From Collybia mongolica (Eukaryota > Basidiomycota > Agaricomycetes > Agaricales > Clitocybaceae): a stretch of DNA of 64,000 bases. The DNA lies in contig JAAXNY010000001.1 of NCBI GenBank assembly GCA_013420905.1, forward strand, positions 6,572,001-6,636,000. Reading direction: 5' to 3'. The translations under genes and the position numbers were made by a program. Positions 23,938-37,442 of the stretch are shown here, in pieces. The stretch's first letter is position 1; each line of letters begins with the position of its first letter. The notes beneath the pieces were generated by a model. The model saw only the letters and a program-made list of their open reading frames with translations, was not told where the DNA came from and searched no databases.

Positions 23938-24960
23938 ATTGAAGGCATGAAGCCTTAACTTGACCCGGCCAAGTACATTGCGCCACGCTAGGCTTCACCG
24001 ACCTTTCATGCCCTCCCCCCGGCGAACTCGGTGTACGGCCTTCTCCTAGATGCCTTTCTCTCTCTCTTTCTCTCTTTTGGCAGGCTAGAGCTTGGGAATT
24101 TGTTCTACTGATTTTGCCTCAACCTTTTCTTCTTTTTGACTTTTTCTTATCAATTCTCTTCGTATATATATATCTATTTCAAACCGGACATCCCCTCCTC
24201 CTATTCCTGTTCTACATCTCCCCCTCCTCCGATGCTTGGTTTGTGTTTTTGTTTTGCCGTTCGTTATTATATATTGCTTTGCTTTCCGTTTCTGCTATCC
24301 CCCCTTTCATCTTCTCTTCTTGCTTTTCGTTGTCCCAGCTCTGCGGTGGACACTCCTTCTCTTCTTCTCGTGCCTCTATATATGTACTCTTATAAACGGT
24401 TGGATACCCTGTGCTGGGCTGTGTGACTTTTATCCCTCCCCTCGCTTCCTGGTCTCTGCAGTCGCATTTACTCACCGGTGTGTCAACGTAAATACAATGT
24501 AGCGTTATATATATATGATAGATTTTCTTTTCCTCTGATCGTTGGTTACCTACCCATAGCCAGGTGTTCGAGGATACCTGCGTGTCCATTTCAATTACTG
24601 AGCCATGGATGCATGACGTCACAGCGATCCCCAAACATTATCTAAAATATATTACCACTCAAATCAGTGGGTTATGTATATATTTAAATATTATGTTTCA
24701 ATGTTCGTTGAGTAATTAACGTAGGGGGGAAGAGTATATTCTCTAAAGGCGATAGTGCCTGATATCAGATCTGCGGTTTTCATCCGGTTTGAGAACAAGG
24801 AAAATTAGCATCTGACCACTGGCAACTACGAGTAAATCGTCAAATTCAGAGTTCAAAACTCATCATCTACAGTCCATCAAAGGCCATCATCATCACGATG
24901 GGTACACACAAGACAAAAGATCAACACAAAGTCGTAAAATAGCTATTGATTGAAACAATC
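23938..24960. other. 3' UTR and intergenic spacer
   Basis: It follows the Crz1-type stop. It contains a CT-rich tract (about 24050-24080) and TATATATA stretches, typical of fungal 3' regions. No gene is seen. Confidence 0.6.
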
Positions 24961-26997
24961 TTAATCGTGTGACGCTTGAACTCCATTCTTCGTCGACAGC
25001 GAAAATCGCGGCAGCCACAGGATTAAGGCCGCACCACGGAGAATCATGCCCAGACCCTTGACGTATGTATCATATCTGTCATGCCTTTGTCGGGAGCCCC
25101 CGTTCAACGATGCCCTGGTGCCTAGGATACTCGAATGCCCGGACGTAGCGGTAGCCACCCCGGTTGGTGCTTCAATACGCACGAAAGAAACTAGATTTCT
25201 ACCGAGGGCTGCGGCCTGATATCACCGACTGTCCCGGGCACACACAAAGGAGGAAAACTTTTGCATGAACCCAACTAATACGTTTTGGGCGGTGATGGGA
25301 GCGGCACGCTGAGATGAGACCCGTCCGTCATACGTATGTCTATCCCAATGCTGGAAAAGCAACCAGCTCGGCATTGTTGACCGCCCCACTAAAGAGACAC
25401 TAGGAGGAAAGCACGGGAAGTGAAATGAGGCTGAGAGGTGATTTTTCCATATCCCTCGCGCTTCAATTAGGGTATTTGGGTTCCCAAATATCATACGACA
25501 AATACTTTTCCTTCCTTCTCCATCAAGAGAAATCTACATTGAAAGCATTGATAGACATGGGCGTGTAGATTAGTGAGAGCTCGGAAACAACTGACCAGGA
25601 ATACACAAGTCCGATCATATCCAGGGGATAGGGAGGTTGACCACATGTCTGGGAGCCGAATATCCCCAGAGGATAGCGGAACGCAACCTCGGTGCCCGAC
25701 GTCCCCTGGATGGAGGTGATATCGATCGCGTTTGTGCTGATCCCCCTTACGAAGTCTCGACTGAGCTTGTCTTCCGTGCCGATCATGTAATGACGCATGC
25801 CGTCATGCGTTTTCGTCTGGTGGGGATAGGACACGGCGTGCTTGCGAACCCCTTAGGTGCGGATCCCCGGTAGTGGACGGCAAACTCAGAGATGCTGTGC
25901 ATATCGCCTGAAAGGTCTCTGTCGAGTCGCGCAGTACCTAGAGACAAAAATATAGTTATGGCGCCAAATTGAAATGTGGATCTCGGAGGTAAAGGGCAAG
26001 GTCAGTAGGAGATTGTTGATAGTGGTAACATGATGCCTTGTATCAGGATGGACTAGTTCCATCTTGTTCCGTCAAGTTGACTACAAAATCAATCACCGGC
26101 GTGTGAGGATAGTTCCATGGGAAGGAGGGAACAATAATCGGATGGTCTATGCAAAGGATCTGCGATTCATTGGCTACACCACTTGTGGGATTCGAAGCAT
26201 CGGGTGTTTACGCCTTGATGTGTGCGGTCAAGGGTGTGAACAAAATCATAGTTCTAGAGTTTTAATGGGGCATGAAAATGGCTAGACGGGGAGGATACTC
26301 ACGAAGCATGTAGCGTTTTCCATCACTGTCGGCCGTCATCATCGTCACTGTGAAGGTACATCAGCTGATATTATTTGGGGCATAATTTGCGGACATTCGT
26401 GCCCACCCCCACTGCAACTTTGATTCAAGAGCAGAAACATCATGCAGGCGCTGGTATAAATTTGTAGGGCCTTGAGGAAGAACCCAACTCGAGGCATCAC
26501 CAGTTCCAAATAACCGACTTGTAACCAACTACAAGATCCCGCAGTCGTGATTCAACCGTCAGCAAAACGGCAAACTTGATTCCGAGTTTTTCAATGGTTT
26601 TTAGCTCTTTAAGAATCAAGGCCTGAAGAGTGGGAAACCTGCAATATGAGTAAGTTAATATTTTTGATCCTAACAATGTATTCAACTACAATTTCTTCGC
26701 GTTTCATCAGTTTTCATCAGTTTCCCAGGTTTCCGTAATGGATAACACGAGTTGAGGATCTGATATGCCCTTCGATGTGCTCAGGTTTACGGAGTTTTTC
26801 TGGTTACTGGAATTGAGAAACCAGCCGAAACTTATATACTTATTTACAGAACGGCATCTATCCTGCAGAAAACCCGAGAGGAGATATCGAATAATGAAAC
26901 CCGAAGCCTTTAGAGTAGATTGAGTGGAATGTTGGATCCTGTTAGCCGTGCCTTCAATGGTCGATTCTGACGGTAGACTGTCCGACGTTGTATTCAT
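24961..26997 (-). other. Probable spliced gene(s) of unknown function, model unresolved
   Basis: Several reverse-strand segments look coding and are bounded by plausible splice sites. An ATG at 26997 opens MNTTSDSLPSESTIEG with a hydrophobic GFIIRYLLSGFLQ. A segment at about 26500-26640 reads FPTLQALILKELKTIEKL after a CAG acceptor. Another at about 25600-25940 reads RGISTNAIDITSIQGTSGTE and IFGSQTCGQPPYPLDMIG. The last frame ends at 24961 with a hydrophobic segment. I could not join these into one consistent frame, and no family is recognised. The start at 26997 faces the LRR gene at 27280, so a shared 280-bp promoter is possible. Confidence 0.3.
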
Positions 26998-27279
26998 ATT
27001 TAGGACCCAGGGATTTGACTCGAAACATTGAGACGTATGAAAAGAGATTTTGGGAGAATAGCCCCATCATTCATTTCGGCATCAGAAGCAGTACTGGCCA
27101 GTACTCCCCATATCATTGCTGGCAGCAATAGTGGGGCTTGTGTATGTGACGAAGTACGGTCGAATTTCGGGAAAGGCGTCTCTCTTTATTTGTGCATATG
27201 TGGCACAGGATGCCCACTCAAACATTGACAAAGCCTTGAACCTTGAAATTTCCTGGCGAAACTTGTGACCGTTGACACC

Positions 27280-29906
27280 ATGTCGCGCATTCCCCAACCG
27301 CGTTCTCCACTTAAACCCCCATCAACACCCGCAAAGACGCGTGTGGCAGCGACGGGAACTCCCTCTAGGATCCGTACTCAATCTACTGCAAGATCGGCGC
27401 CTCCAGCGAAATTTGCTAATGCTCCCATAAATGAGGAATCTGCACCTGCGCCGCTCAGCATCAAAGAAGCTATTGCGCTTCGAAGAGCCGAGGCAAAAAA
27501 GGCGCAGGCAAAGGGGGGAAGCAGCGGACTTGACGATTTTGTTTCCCTCGAGGACGCGTTGCCTGTAGCGGCACCTAAGCAAGAAGATGAGGACATCCTG
27601 GGGAGGTGGCCTGTGAGGGAGACTATTGAGCGCGCCAGAAGCACAGGTGACTAGCCGTGGAACCATCTTGTGTTTGGCTCAACTCAATGGCAGATTTCGC
27701 GACTGAAAAAAGGTAACCTCAACCTTGCGACACGGTCATTGCCTTGCGTCCCATCAGCACTTTTCGACATACACCTTGGCATTACACCTGACCCTCTCAA
27801 ATCAGTTCCGAATGAACCCGTGCTACCCCCTACACCTGCTACAGACGCTACCCTTCGACGTGGGGCTAAGCGGGATGCGCCTGCATGGTTCGAGGCAAGG
27901 GACCTTACGGTCTTGAAAGCTTGGAATAATGATATTACAGAGATTCAGCACGAGATTTCTCTCTTCGGGTCTTTAAAAATAGTCGACGTGAGAATCACAT
28001 TAACTTTAACCTCCTGGTCATTAATTCAACTTTTCATCAGCTGCACAAAAATAAACTTGTGTCTCTACCAGTAACGTTCGGGGATCTTATGGCTCTCACA
28101 ACCTTGGATTTATCACACAACTCTCTCACTTCCCTTCCCACAAATTTATTTGCACTTCCGGAACTTGCAACTCTCAACATTTCACACAATTCCCTCACCG
28201 CCCTTCCCTTCAACGCTCCATTCGCGTCGACCAGTAAGAGTTCACGTCCACGGCAGCCCACTGGCGGAAGCTTTTTCACACCGATGATTGTACGGGCCAC
28301 GACGCCTCTTCCACGCCTCTTGAATCTAGATGCCTCCTACAACAAGATTTCGGCCAATGAGATTGATCTCGAACTCCCTGTAACCCTGACTAAAGTGAAC
28401 TTGTCGGCCAATCCCCTCGGAGTGGACGAAACCCGATGTCGATTATTGCTTCAAGGTCTTTCGAAACTACAAAAACTAAGGGAGTTGCGATTTGAGAGTG
28501 CAGAAATTGGGGATGATACCTTTCCCCCTAATTTGTTTGCCTCAGTACCCTTCCCGAGCCTTCGAATACTAGATCTTGGACTGACCAAAGTCACTCCAGA
28601 AACGGTGCTGGAGGCCTTGAAGGTCATGAAACAAGAACTGACCCTTGACGTCACAACTGAAGACCCACTCGCAGGGGTTACATGCGTTATTGTTGGAAAA
28701 AGAGTGATCAAGGAGGCATGGGAACTTGAGCTGGAACGACGTGAAAAGGCGCGCACTACGAAGCAAGCTGAGGGTGAGGAGTGGGACGTGCTACCAGCAA
28801 CCACAATTAGCAAAGCTGCGACTACTAAAAGTACGCGACCTGACCCAATAAATAAGCCTCCGACGGAGGTGGTTAAGGAAGCTTGGGAAATCGAGGCAGA
28901 GCAGGGATTGCTAACAGAAGGAGGAAAGAGGCGCGCGCGCGCAGCTGCAGTTGCAAAGCCACAATCTACACCAGGAACCGAGGCACCTTCTGGACACTCA
29001 CCCAAGTCGAGTACTTCGGCGCTATCTCTTTCCAGCCCACAATACTACTCGCAAACATCACAGACCTTGACGCTCCCACCATCAAATCCTCCTACTAAAT
29101 CCCCTGCCCATACCCGTGCATTCTCATTAGCTGCACCAACATCTTCATTTTCGTTATCCACTTCATCAAGAACGACTGATATTGCCATGCCACCTCCTAC
29201 ACTTCCCTTATCTGTGATTGCTACCCAGCCCTTCGCACATACTTTGAAGATTCTCGTGCTTGTGAATCGTCGTATGGACAAATCTTTCTCACTGCCCTCA
29301 CTCTCAGATACCCCTGGAGGATTGCTACCAAACTTAGAAGAACTGAATCTCGAAGGATGTGGTCTGCCCGATCTTGTGACTGTTGTTCGCTCAGATTCCA
29401 GCTCAGGTGCCTCTACCCCACCTCGCTCCACAGAACTTATTCTACCGCTAATAACCAAGCTGTTCCCGAGCTTACGGACGCTCAATCTTTCGTACAACAC
29501 TTTGACCAGCTCGTCTTTCACGACTGAAGTTCTTTCTGCACTAATACTGGAGACTGGTGAGCGGAAAGGACTCAAACATCTAAGGTTGCGAGGAAACAGA
29601 CTGGCGGAACTGGATGGCTTTCAAGGTATCGCAGAATCATTCAAGGGAAACAGAGAGGTGCCGGCTTGGAAGCTCGACGAGCTAGATATTCGCGATAACG
29701 AAGTCAACAAGCTCCCACCAGAGCTGGGTCTCTTACCGATGGACGTATTCTTAGTGGATGGAAATACGTAAGTCATCTCTTCTTCTAATGCTCTTGATAG
29801 CTAATAGAGTTGCCTACGAACTAGATTCCGTGTCCCACAAAGACGCGTTTGGGAGCGTGAGGGTACGAAGGGTCTCTTGAGCTGGCTCAGAGGCAGGATG
29901 GATTGA
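27280..29906 (+). CDS. Leucine-rich-repeat protein (LRRC40-like)
   Basis: Exons 27280-27646, 27713-27987, 28041-29767 and 29825-29906 give 816 aa in frame; the first acceptor is the unusual AAAAAAG at 27712. The N-terminus is basic and Ser/Pro-rich (MSRIPQPRSPLKPP). Classical LRRs include LTTLDLSHNSLTSLPTNLF, LATLNISHNSLTALPF, LRTLNLSYNTLTS and LDELDIRDNEVNKLPPELG, separated by a low-complexity insert (about residues 360-470). The C-terminus, RVPQRRVWEREGTKGLLSWL, resembles the end of LRRC40-type proteins. The repeats suggest a protein-interaction scaffold inside the cell, as there is no signal peptide. The partner is unknown. Confidence 0.82.
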
Positions 29907-32900
29907 TAGCTATAAGTTTGTAATAATCGTCGGTTTCGTTCACGCCACAAAGTGCAATGCTCTCTCTGGGAGAAGTGTGGAGGCACACATTTACTATCTT
30001 CGGAATACACCAAGAATTCAACTGACACCAAAAAGCCGCGCATCAGGGCGCACGACTGGCTGAAAGGAACAGCTCATCCCAGTCATGTTTAGGCTTATCA
30101 TGGAACACGTTCCAGTAGTCTGAGCGAATATGACATACAAGTATCAGCCCCCTCCCCAAGATATAAATTTTACAAACCTATGTTTAAGATACCCTCAAAG
30201 CTGGCCAACAAGGTTTTGAATCCACTTCGTTATTCAGTAGCTGAATCACAACCAGTGTACATTGAACATAAATAGATTGACGAGCAATCTCCAAGGCGGT
30301 TGAGTAAACAACTGACCTGCAACAGGTTCCTGGATTTCAGATCATGATGAGAGCCCTGTTTCATATACTTGGTGCCTGGAGAAACCGGGTAAAGTTGTCA
30401 GCGAAGCCAATAGCTAAAGACCTACATCATGGTGTTGAGTTTCTGTCAGGATATTTTGATATCATTTACAACGCCTGGATGAGTGCTCTGCCGCGTTCAA
30501 AGTCGCACAGAATATCCATTATGACATGATATTTCTCGCGCTCAGCTATCGTTGTACGGTATCCCAGAAACTTAACCCTTGTCTTACGCTTTCTCGTAGC
30601 CTTGTTGGAAATGACGCATATGCCTGCCTGGATTGATGATGATCGCCTGCCAATAGGCAACATATTCAAGTACATCACGAATCCTCTTTCGGCGGACATG
30701 CGAGTAATAATGAGATGCCCACCTCATCACCTGCAATTACCCTGAGAGCTGAGTGGGCTGGTCAGAACACATGTGTAGCCAGGGCAGCATTTAATGACAA
30801 AAGGGAGCACCCATCTAAGTTATCATGAGTTCCTGACATTAAAATCCTTCGGTCGACACCCTACAGGGGAACGAGTGGCACGTCTGAGGAGCTGCTCTGA
30901 CTGCCATTGTCACCGAAAGCAGGATAGCGACGAGTTTGTATGATTTGACAGAGAATTGCATACTGAAGGTTGTGAGTGTATAGAAAGTCGGGACTCTGGC
31001 AGGCATTCTCCATCACTGGGCTTGTTTTATAGGAAACGAGCCAATCCTGCCCATGTCTGACGGCAATATTGCCGCCCGCACACCCTTCTTTGACATCTGC
31101 AAGAAAATACCGATTACCCATCGCAATGATAGATCAGGGGTAGCTGTACCACATCCCACTTGATCTATAGGGGCCAGGAAGGTTGTAAGGGGATACCGTT
31201 AGTGGCTTTCTTCTGCATGGTGGGAATCCTGGACCTGCCGGCGCCAGCCTACGAACCGTAGGGGGTGCTCTACGGCCAAGTTCCAGATAAGTGGTTCTGT
31301 CACAGAGATAATAGTATGGGTTTTAATTCTCCGTCCGACTAGAGGTTGTCGATTCCCGTGGTGATTCCAACCGCAGCTGTCTGTTTCGAATGAACAAGGG
31401 ATGACTAGAGAGGACGGTACGACCTTGCACTCAGAGCGGTATATGTCCCTAACCCCCGGTCGGACCTAGAGTGAATTTTGAGTGACCCGATTATAAGCTT
31501 GTGTTAGGAGAGGGTTGTGTATATATCCTGTTTATCGATCTGTATGGCTTCCCTGGTAGATTGAATTATCAATAAATCAGATTTATCCGCTACTCACGGG
31601 GAAAAAGAACAAAGTTTGATGCTTGAGTGAGTATTCCATGTTCTTCTGCGGATATGATTAACTTACCCTTGACAATCAATTCTATCGAGTGCGGTGTGAT
31701 GTAGAGTTTGGATTGAGCAGCCTGATAAGGGGTATGGTGGCGTGCAGTAACAATGAGTAACACTGTTATACCCCGGACGATGGATTGTGCTGGATGGCTT
31801 TCTTGCGACGGGCGAGCGCAATATATTGTTCGATTCTGATCATTCTGAATCGTCGTCATTAGTGTCGATAGGGGTATATAGGTGAAGAAACTATGGAAGG
31901 GTAAACCGTTGCCTCCCTATGATGTCACCCCCAGCGCTCGTTTTTCACGACATGAGGCATCCCAATGATAGGATGAGTTGCGGAGTATAACGTTTTCCAT
32001 TCAAACAAATGAGCCTGTGGCGTGAAGTGAACCTGATCCCTGGACATACATATAACCTTGGAAGCTTGAAATATGTTCCTAGGCCAGGAGTGTATAGATT
32101 AGCAGGGACACGAAAAATACCGATTTAGAAGTAGACATGAGGAAAATACCCTCTATGTTCTACTGGAGAAACGTAAGTGCATGCTTCAAAAACTATAACT
32201 GGTGCTTGAAGGCGCTCACTTCATCCATCATCTTCTACAAGTTGCGCTTCTGTTCGATTCTTCTCGTTTCTCATCCTATTTTCTGCTTCAATGAAGGTTG
32301 GGGCGGCCTCGCACAGTGGGAGGTACCCCACCATTACCGTCGTCAAGGGCTGACTTGCCTGTCTGTTAAGAATCTCCTAATAAGCCGTTCTATCGTGGGC
32401 AGATTATGACTTGCAGCTATCCGGGCATACAGCCTTGATGCAGCCAAAACTCGAGAGCAGTAAAATTTTGGGCTCCCACTCAAAAACCGAGGCATGGTAC
32501 TGTTTCCAGTCAATACGGGCCAACAGTATCGTTAAAATTGATATTTGTATTGCAATTGAGAGGACATGCGCGGAGGAAATTCTTGAGTTGTGATAAGGAG
32601 ACCATAGACTTCTCAGTCACTAGGGTCTAAATTTGTTTGCCAGTCACGAGCTGGAAAACCTATAAGGGTATCGAGATTCTTGTGAGTGCCTCTAAGCACG
32701 ATTATCATGCTCTTTCCTTTGAAAAGCCTTATCGATCTCACCATTCCGCTGCCATGTCTGTGTAAGCCATCCCACAGGGAGCGTGTGCTGGGTCTGGAGG
32801 TATGTATTGCTTCAGTGTAAAATAAACGCAACTCACCCGACTGTGCGAACCCGAAAGCCGTTTGCGACAACTCAGGTATCAGGCTTCCCTGCTGTGCCGA

Positions 32901-33866
32901 CTTGATATGTGTCCATACACCTTCGACGTCCTTTGTGAATAGGATATGCAAATTGAGCCCCGATACGACAGAGCTGCACATTAACGTGAACAACTACGTT
33001 CGCCTTGAGTACTCTTGGATGACCATGATCGGAATGTTTGGTTTGCAATTTTGCAATTGATTCGAATCTAGGACTCTAAGTAGGGTTACCAAGGGACCGA
33101 TTTTTGCAGAAAAGTATTCATTTTGCATGTCATCGACGACTGTTAGGCGACATCTGTTTTAGTGAAATAAACGAAGATGGGTATTTTATTGTAAGGCCAC
33201 GTCCGGGCGGCAAAAGGCAGAGGTTGTGTTCATGTGAAGAATGAAACAAGGGGGTTGAATTGGTTTTAATAGCGTGAATGTCCATAAAGACCTCCTGCCA
33301 AGATTCTGGCAGCCTGATGGTTTAGATTTTGCGTTCTGATTTATGACCACTGGTCTTAGTCACAGTGACGATTGCATAGACGATGCTCACGATGTCGAGT
33401 GAGAGATCAAATCGTTAACAGTCCTTGAAAAACTGCATGGATCCAGAGAAATTCAAGCGTGGCCCATCTCTTTCATGAGCTCGGCGCGATGATCGTAAAA
33501 GCTCTGGAATCAAGTCCACCCGGGTCCTTGGTGTAATGTATCACCCCGCCACAAATCGTCCGTGAGATATGAAAAGGGGGGAATGGGTCTTGGCCCAAAT
33601 CGCGGAGTGGACATTTAATGGTGGTTGTGTTGAGACAGGTCGGAGGAGGTTCGGGCACTGCAGGGACGGTGATATGGAACTTCACACGGATTTTGCAAGG
33701 AGAAACTCGGACGGTTAGTAAGATTTCTCGTCATTCTGCCTTATTCCGTCTTCCCTGGTAATTGAGTAAGTATAATCCGACTGCAAAAAGGAACTCGACC
33801 TCGACGAATCAGTGACTTTGCGAATATCGTTCACACAACGCGATCAATCTGGCCCAGCCATCTTAC
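29907..33866. other. Gene-poor region with weak reverse-strand coding-like pieces
   Basis: Nothing on the forward strand is convincing. On the reverse strand, 30861-31121 and 31590-31859 are open and include a GTAAGT donor near 31665, so an unrecognised spliced gene is possible. 32600-33690 is described separately. The last 150 bases before 33867 are the promoter of the next gene. Confidence 0.35.
32600..33690 (-). other. Possible spliced gene, unknown function
   Basis: A reverse-strand segment at about 33480-33690 reads FHITVPAVPEPPPTCLNTTT and ISRTICGGVIHYTKDPGG. Another at about 32730-32980 reads GLNLHILFTKDVEGVWTHIK, and a good intron (GTGAGT...CTCCAG, about 32795-32840) then joins FGFAQS to DPAHAPCGMAYTDMAAEW and a stop. 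The connecting exons are not resolved and no domain is recognised. Confidence 0.3.
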
Positions 33867-36485
33867 ATGCTGGTTTCGCAGAACCAGAGTGGTTACTCTC
33901 CTGGTCTACGGAACCCTCCTTTTCCTATAACACAATCTGTCACAAATTTTCATTCTCCTGCAAGAAATATCCCTTCTGCGTCAGGTAGTGGCACAGCACT
34001 CACACAGTCCTCGTTTCGCGCTCCGGCGCACAAACATGCTCATCACCTGCACTCCATTCCGCCCCGGGAGAAGAGTACACGGACTCTTATCATAGATCAT
34101 ATGTTATGGGTGCACGGTAAGCATTCTTAGTACCACACCGCGAAGTGGGTCCTGTGTCTTGACTCTCTTTGTAGGAAGAACCCGTTTTGCTCAGGCCCGG
34201 GCTGAGCTGGGAATGACTGATCGCACGGGTGGTCCTTCATCGCCGAACTACTCTCACCGAAGGCGACCCGAAAACTACGAGGAAGAAGATGAGGAAGGGA
34301 GTGAAGGCGAAGATCTCGTCAATCTGAAGGCTCGAGCCGGAGATCCAGACCACACACAAGGTGATGACCAGGAAGAGTCCAGACTCCACACGCAGGACCT
34401 AACCCTCGCAAGAAGTCTGAGGCTTCGTGCCGAGGGCCTGGAAAAGGTCGTCACTTCGATGCTCGCACAACCCCCTAGGATTCATACTCTCAATGACGAA
34501 GATATCTGGACGCCCCCAACATCGCCCAAACTAAATCCCTCTAATCATCATGATCCTTCGAATTCGCATACACTTCCTAACGGGGTTCGGTTGCGTTTAG
34601 CTTTAGGAACGATCATAAACGACCTCTTTGCGCGACAGGCCCCCACTCCGCCATACCGTCACCAGTTTCAGACCGGAAAGTCACCAACGCCATCGGGTCA
34701 TACGCCTTCGGGACAAACACCTTCTGGTCAAACACCATCTGGCCACACACCCGGACAATCTCCCGCTTCTTCATTTTTCAATGCATCAACCACAAGTCTC
34801 CCGCCTGCATTGGCCTCACTATCGACAGTATGTGGGGTACAAGCTACAATGATACAGCCATATCCAAGCGGGCCTTCACCTGCGAACAACTTCGCGAACT
34901 ACTCTCCTCAACCTGTAAGTCCTATCCTGATTCTGATGACACTATCTTGACACTCCCCAAGCAGAACCGCAATCACATACAACATCCGCCGTACCCAACA
35001 CCTAGCGCGCGCGCTCAATCTCTCTACATGGTTGGGGCGGATCCCGATACCGCTAGTTCCCCCTTTCGCTGCCCTCGACATCTACATATCGGATGTGAAA
35101 TCTGTGTCGGAGCTAAAACTGGCGGACGACCGGGAGCCGGTGCGGGACGTGGCAGGTCGACTTCTTTTGGTGGAGATTATAGAAACAGCCAGGCGAACTC
35201 TTGGAAAGGGATGCCTGGAGGGGTCGGGCCTGGTGGAGGTGGAATCACCGGTTGGCAAGACGGAAGTGGAATTGGATCGGGTCTGTTGAGGCCCGGAGTT
35301 CAAGGAAGCTGTTTGCGTCGAAAAGTGACCGAGCAGGATATCGATGACGGCGCATCTTCTACAGGCTCAACCGGCGCCGGGAACACTAAACTTTCAGAGT
35401 TGATCCCGCGCTTCATCAAGTTGTCGGCACTGGTAGCTGCAGAGTTGGGAATTGAGGCCCGGGAAGATACCGAAGATTCAGCTTCAATACGGTCTCATGA
35501 AGCACTAGTGGACCGCTACTCAGGAAATAATGGAGAGTGGGACAACATGCAAGGCCAGCAAAATAATCGGGGCGAGATCTTCGCGCCTTTACCCGGACCG
35601 ATGTCCGCAAACACTGCCCGTGCAGTTGCACAAGCGCAGGACAGGCTGTACGAGTATGCCCTGAGGCCCACCCGTGAATGGTATATGCTCTTAGCTGGAC
35701 TCCTCACGCGAGCGGTGGTGGAGGGCTATCTAACGGCTGGCTGGAGGGGCCCGCAAGCCGTCGAGTGCCTCTTGACTGTTGGCCTCGGTATGGTTGAACA
35801 TGCTGACAACGAACCTTCAAGCGGTTTCGAGCAGTTCGATCCCGATGGCCTGCCGACCCTCCTTGATGCGATGAGGCTACTGTTTCCGGCATCTAGGACG
35901 ATCGGGCCACTGAGGAAAGGGCAGGCCGAGGAGGAGTATGAGATGGAGATGTATGCAAGACTTGGCAGGGTGAGTAAACGGCATCTCGCTATGAAATCTG
36001 GTACTGACTTCTTGTTTCTAGTTCTATGATATCCCTGCGTCGACTGATTTGTCCACTCACATGGAAGACCTCGCTTGGCAGTATCCTGCTGAGCCAGTGG
36101 AACGCGCCGCTGTGAGATTCTGCGAGGCGATTGCTCGCTGGCGCGGGAAGCCAGAACTGGAAACAGTAAGTTTTCAACCATAGAATTTTGCCACTTCCTT
36201 ACCATCATGTAGTATAAGAAGAAACCGAGATATTACAACGACAGTCAAGGCTCACCCGGTAGCACATCATTGTCAATCGATTCCCTCGTGCATTCCAACC
36301 CCACTACCCCGACCATGGGCCATGCTCCTTCATCATCGTTTCTGAAGAGGGCGAAAGTCAAACCGTCGATTGATGTTTATTTCACCCAACCACACTATCG
36401 TGACAACAATGGATGGAATCCGAACAAACGCACGCGTTCTCCTGATGGCGGTCGCTCCAGCGCCGCCAAACGACCCCATGGCTAG
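33867..36485 (+). CDS. Conserved basidiomycete-type protein of unknown function
   Basis: Five exons (33867-34116, 34175-34914, 34962-35969, 36022-36165, 36213-36485) give 804 aa in frame with clean GT/AG introns. The most conserved-looking part is LWVHGRTRFAQARAELGM across the first splice, followed by an acidic tract (NYEEEDEEGSEGEDL). A TPSGH/TPSGQ pentapeptide repeats four times (34687-34751). A cysteine pair region reads FRCPRHLHIGCEICVG. A helical segment follows (RPTREWYMLLAGLLTRAVVE, then GPQAVECLLTVGLGM). The C-terminus is basic (KRTRSPDGGRSSAAKRPHG) and may direct it to the nucleus. I recall similar unnamed proteins in agaricomycetes but no function. No catalytic motif is seen. Confidence 0.78.
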
Positions 36486-37079
36486 TCAATAATCCGTATG
36501 TGTAATGCACCCACCTTCGTGGTACTGCATACCCTCCGTTTCGGCGGCCTTGTATTTTTAGAACATCTCTGTTGTGTTGGACATACGTACACTGTAGCTT
36601 CTATTCTTATTTCTTTCACTCTTGTCATCCCACACTTGCAGATCACTTTGTCTTATTCTCATCCTATGTTCTTACTGTGATAATTCATTCCATGCACACT
36701 TGGTTTTGTCTTGTTTGTGGCCATTCCTAAATTAGGCTCTTGATGTTCGAAATTCTCAATACTTTATGTACATAATCTAAGTACTATTTTGTTGGGACTG
36801 TTGTATGTACTGCCTGTACCTACAAGCTTTGGATCCCAGTGTTTAGCCTCCTGTAATTATTACCCCTGTTGTGGGTACATAAGAGGAAGGGCTTGGCTTT
36901 GGAGGAACCTTCATAGGTTGAAGTTGTTCATAGTTGGGGTAGGCAATCCCCAGGTAAGGTGTTCCTATTGTTCACATGAGGTCAGAGTGTAAGTACATTC
37001 TCAAGTGAGCCAAACCAGTGATGAGGTGAATCTACAAGTTCCAAAAGTGGTAGTAGCCTGGAATCCAAAGCCACAGAGT
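36486..37079. other. 3' UTR and left flank of the transposon island
   Basis: Pyrimidine-rich 3' UTR, then lower-GC repeat-like DNA ending at the TA target site of the Tc1 element. Confidence 0.5.
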
Positions 37080-37081
37080 TA

Positions 37082-37292
37082 CAGTGGCTCAAAAAACTGC
37101 CCCAATGTTTGTACATTTTTGAAAGATCAATATGGTATGAAGTGCTGACATAAGCAGGGGACCTGGGGTAATTATGTAAGATACTATGACATCGTGGCTT
37201 TCCAATGGACCCTGGATCATGTGATTTGGATCAATATCCATTAAGCTATAAGCCAAACAAAATGGCTACTCATTGGGGCAGTTTTTTGACCC
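37082..37292 (+). repeat. Left terminal inverted repeat of the Tc1 element
   Basis: It is matched by 38479-38689 in reverse orientation. It begins with CAGTGGCTCAAAAAACTGCC and ends with the inverted GGCAGTTTTTTGACCC, so the repeat is itself bounded by an inverted motif. Confidence 0.92.
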
Positions 37293-37442
37293 TTATCTTA
37301 TTTTCCATTATTCTGGCATTTATGATCCAATGCAAGAACATTATGGACTGTGGGAAGAATAAACAATGTCATGTGACTTTATTTGTATCAATTTGACATG
37401 TTGGAATTGGTTCAATCATCTTCTTGACCTCTTACCACCATC

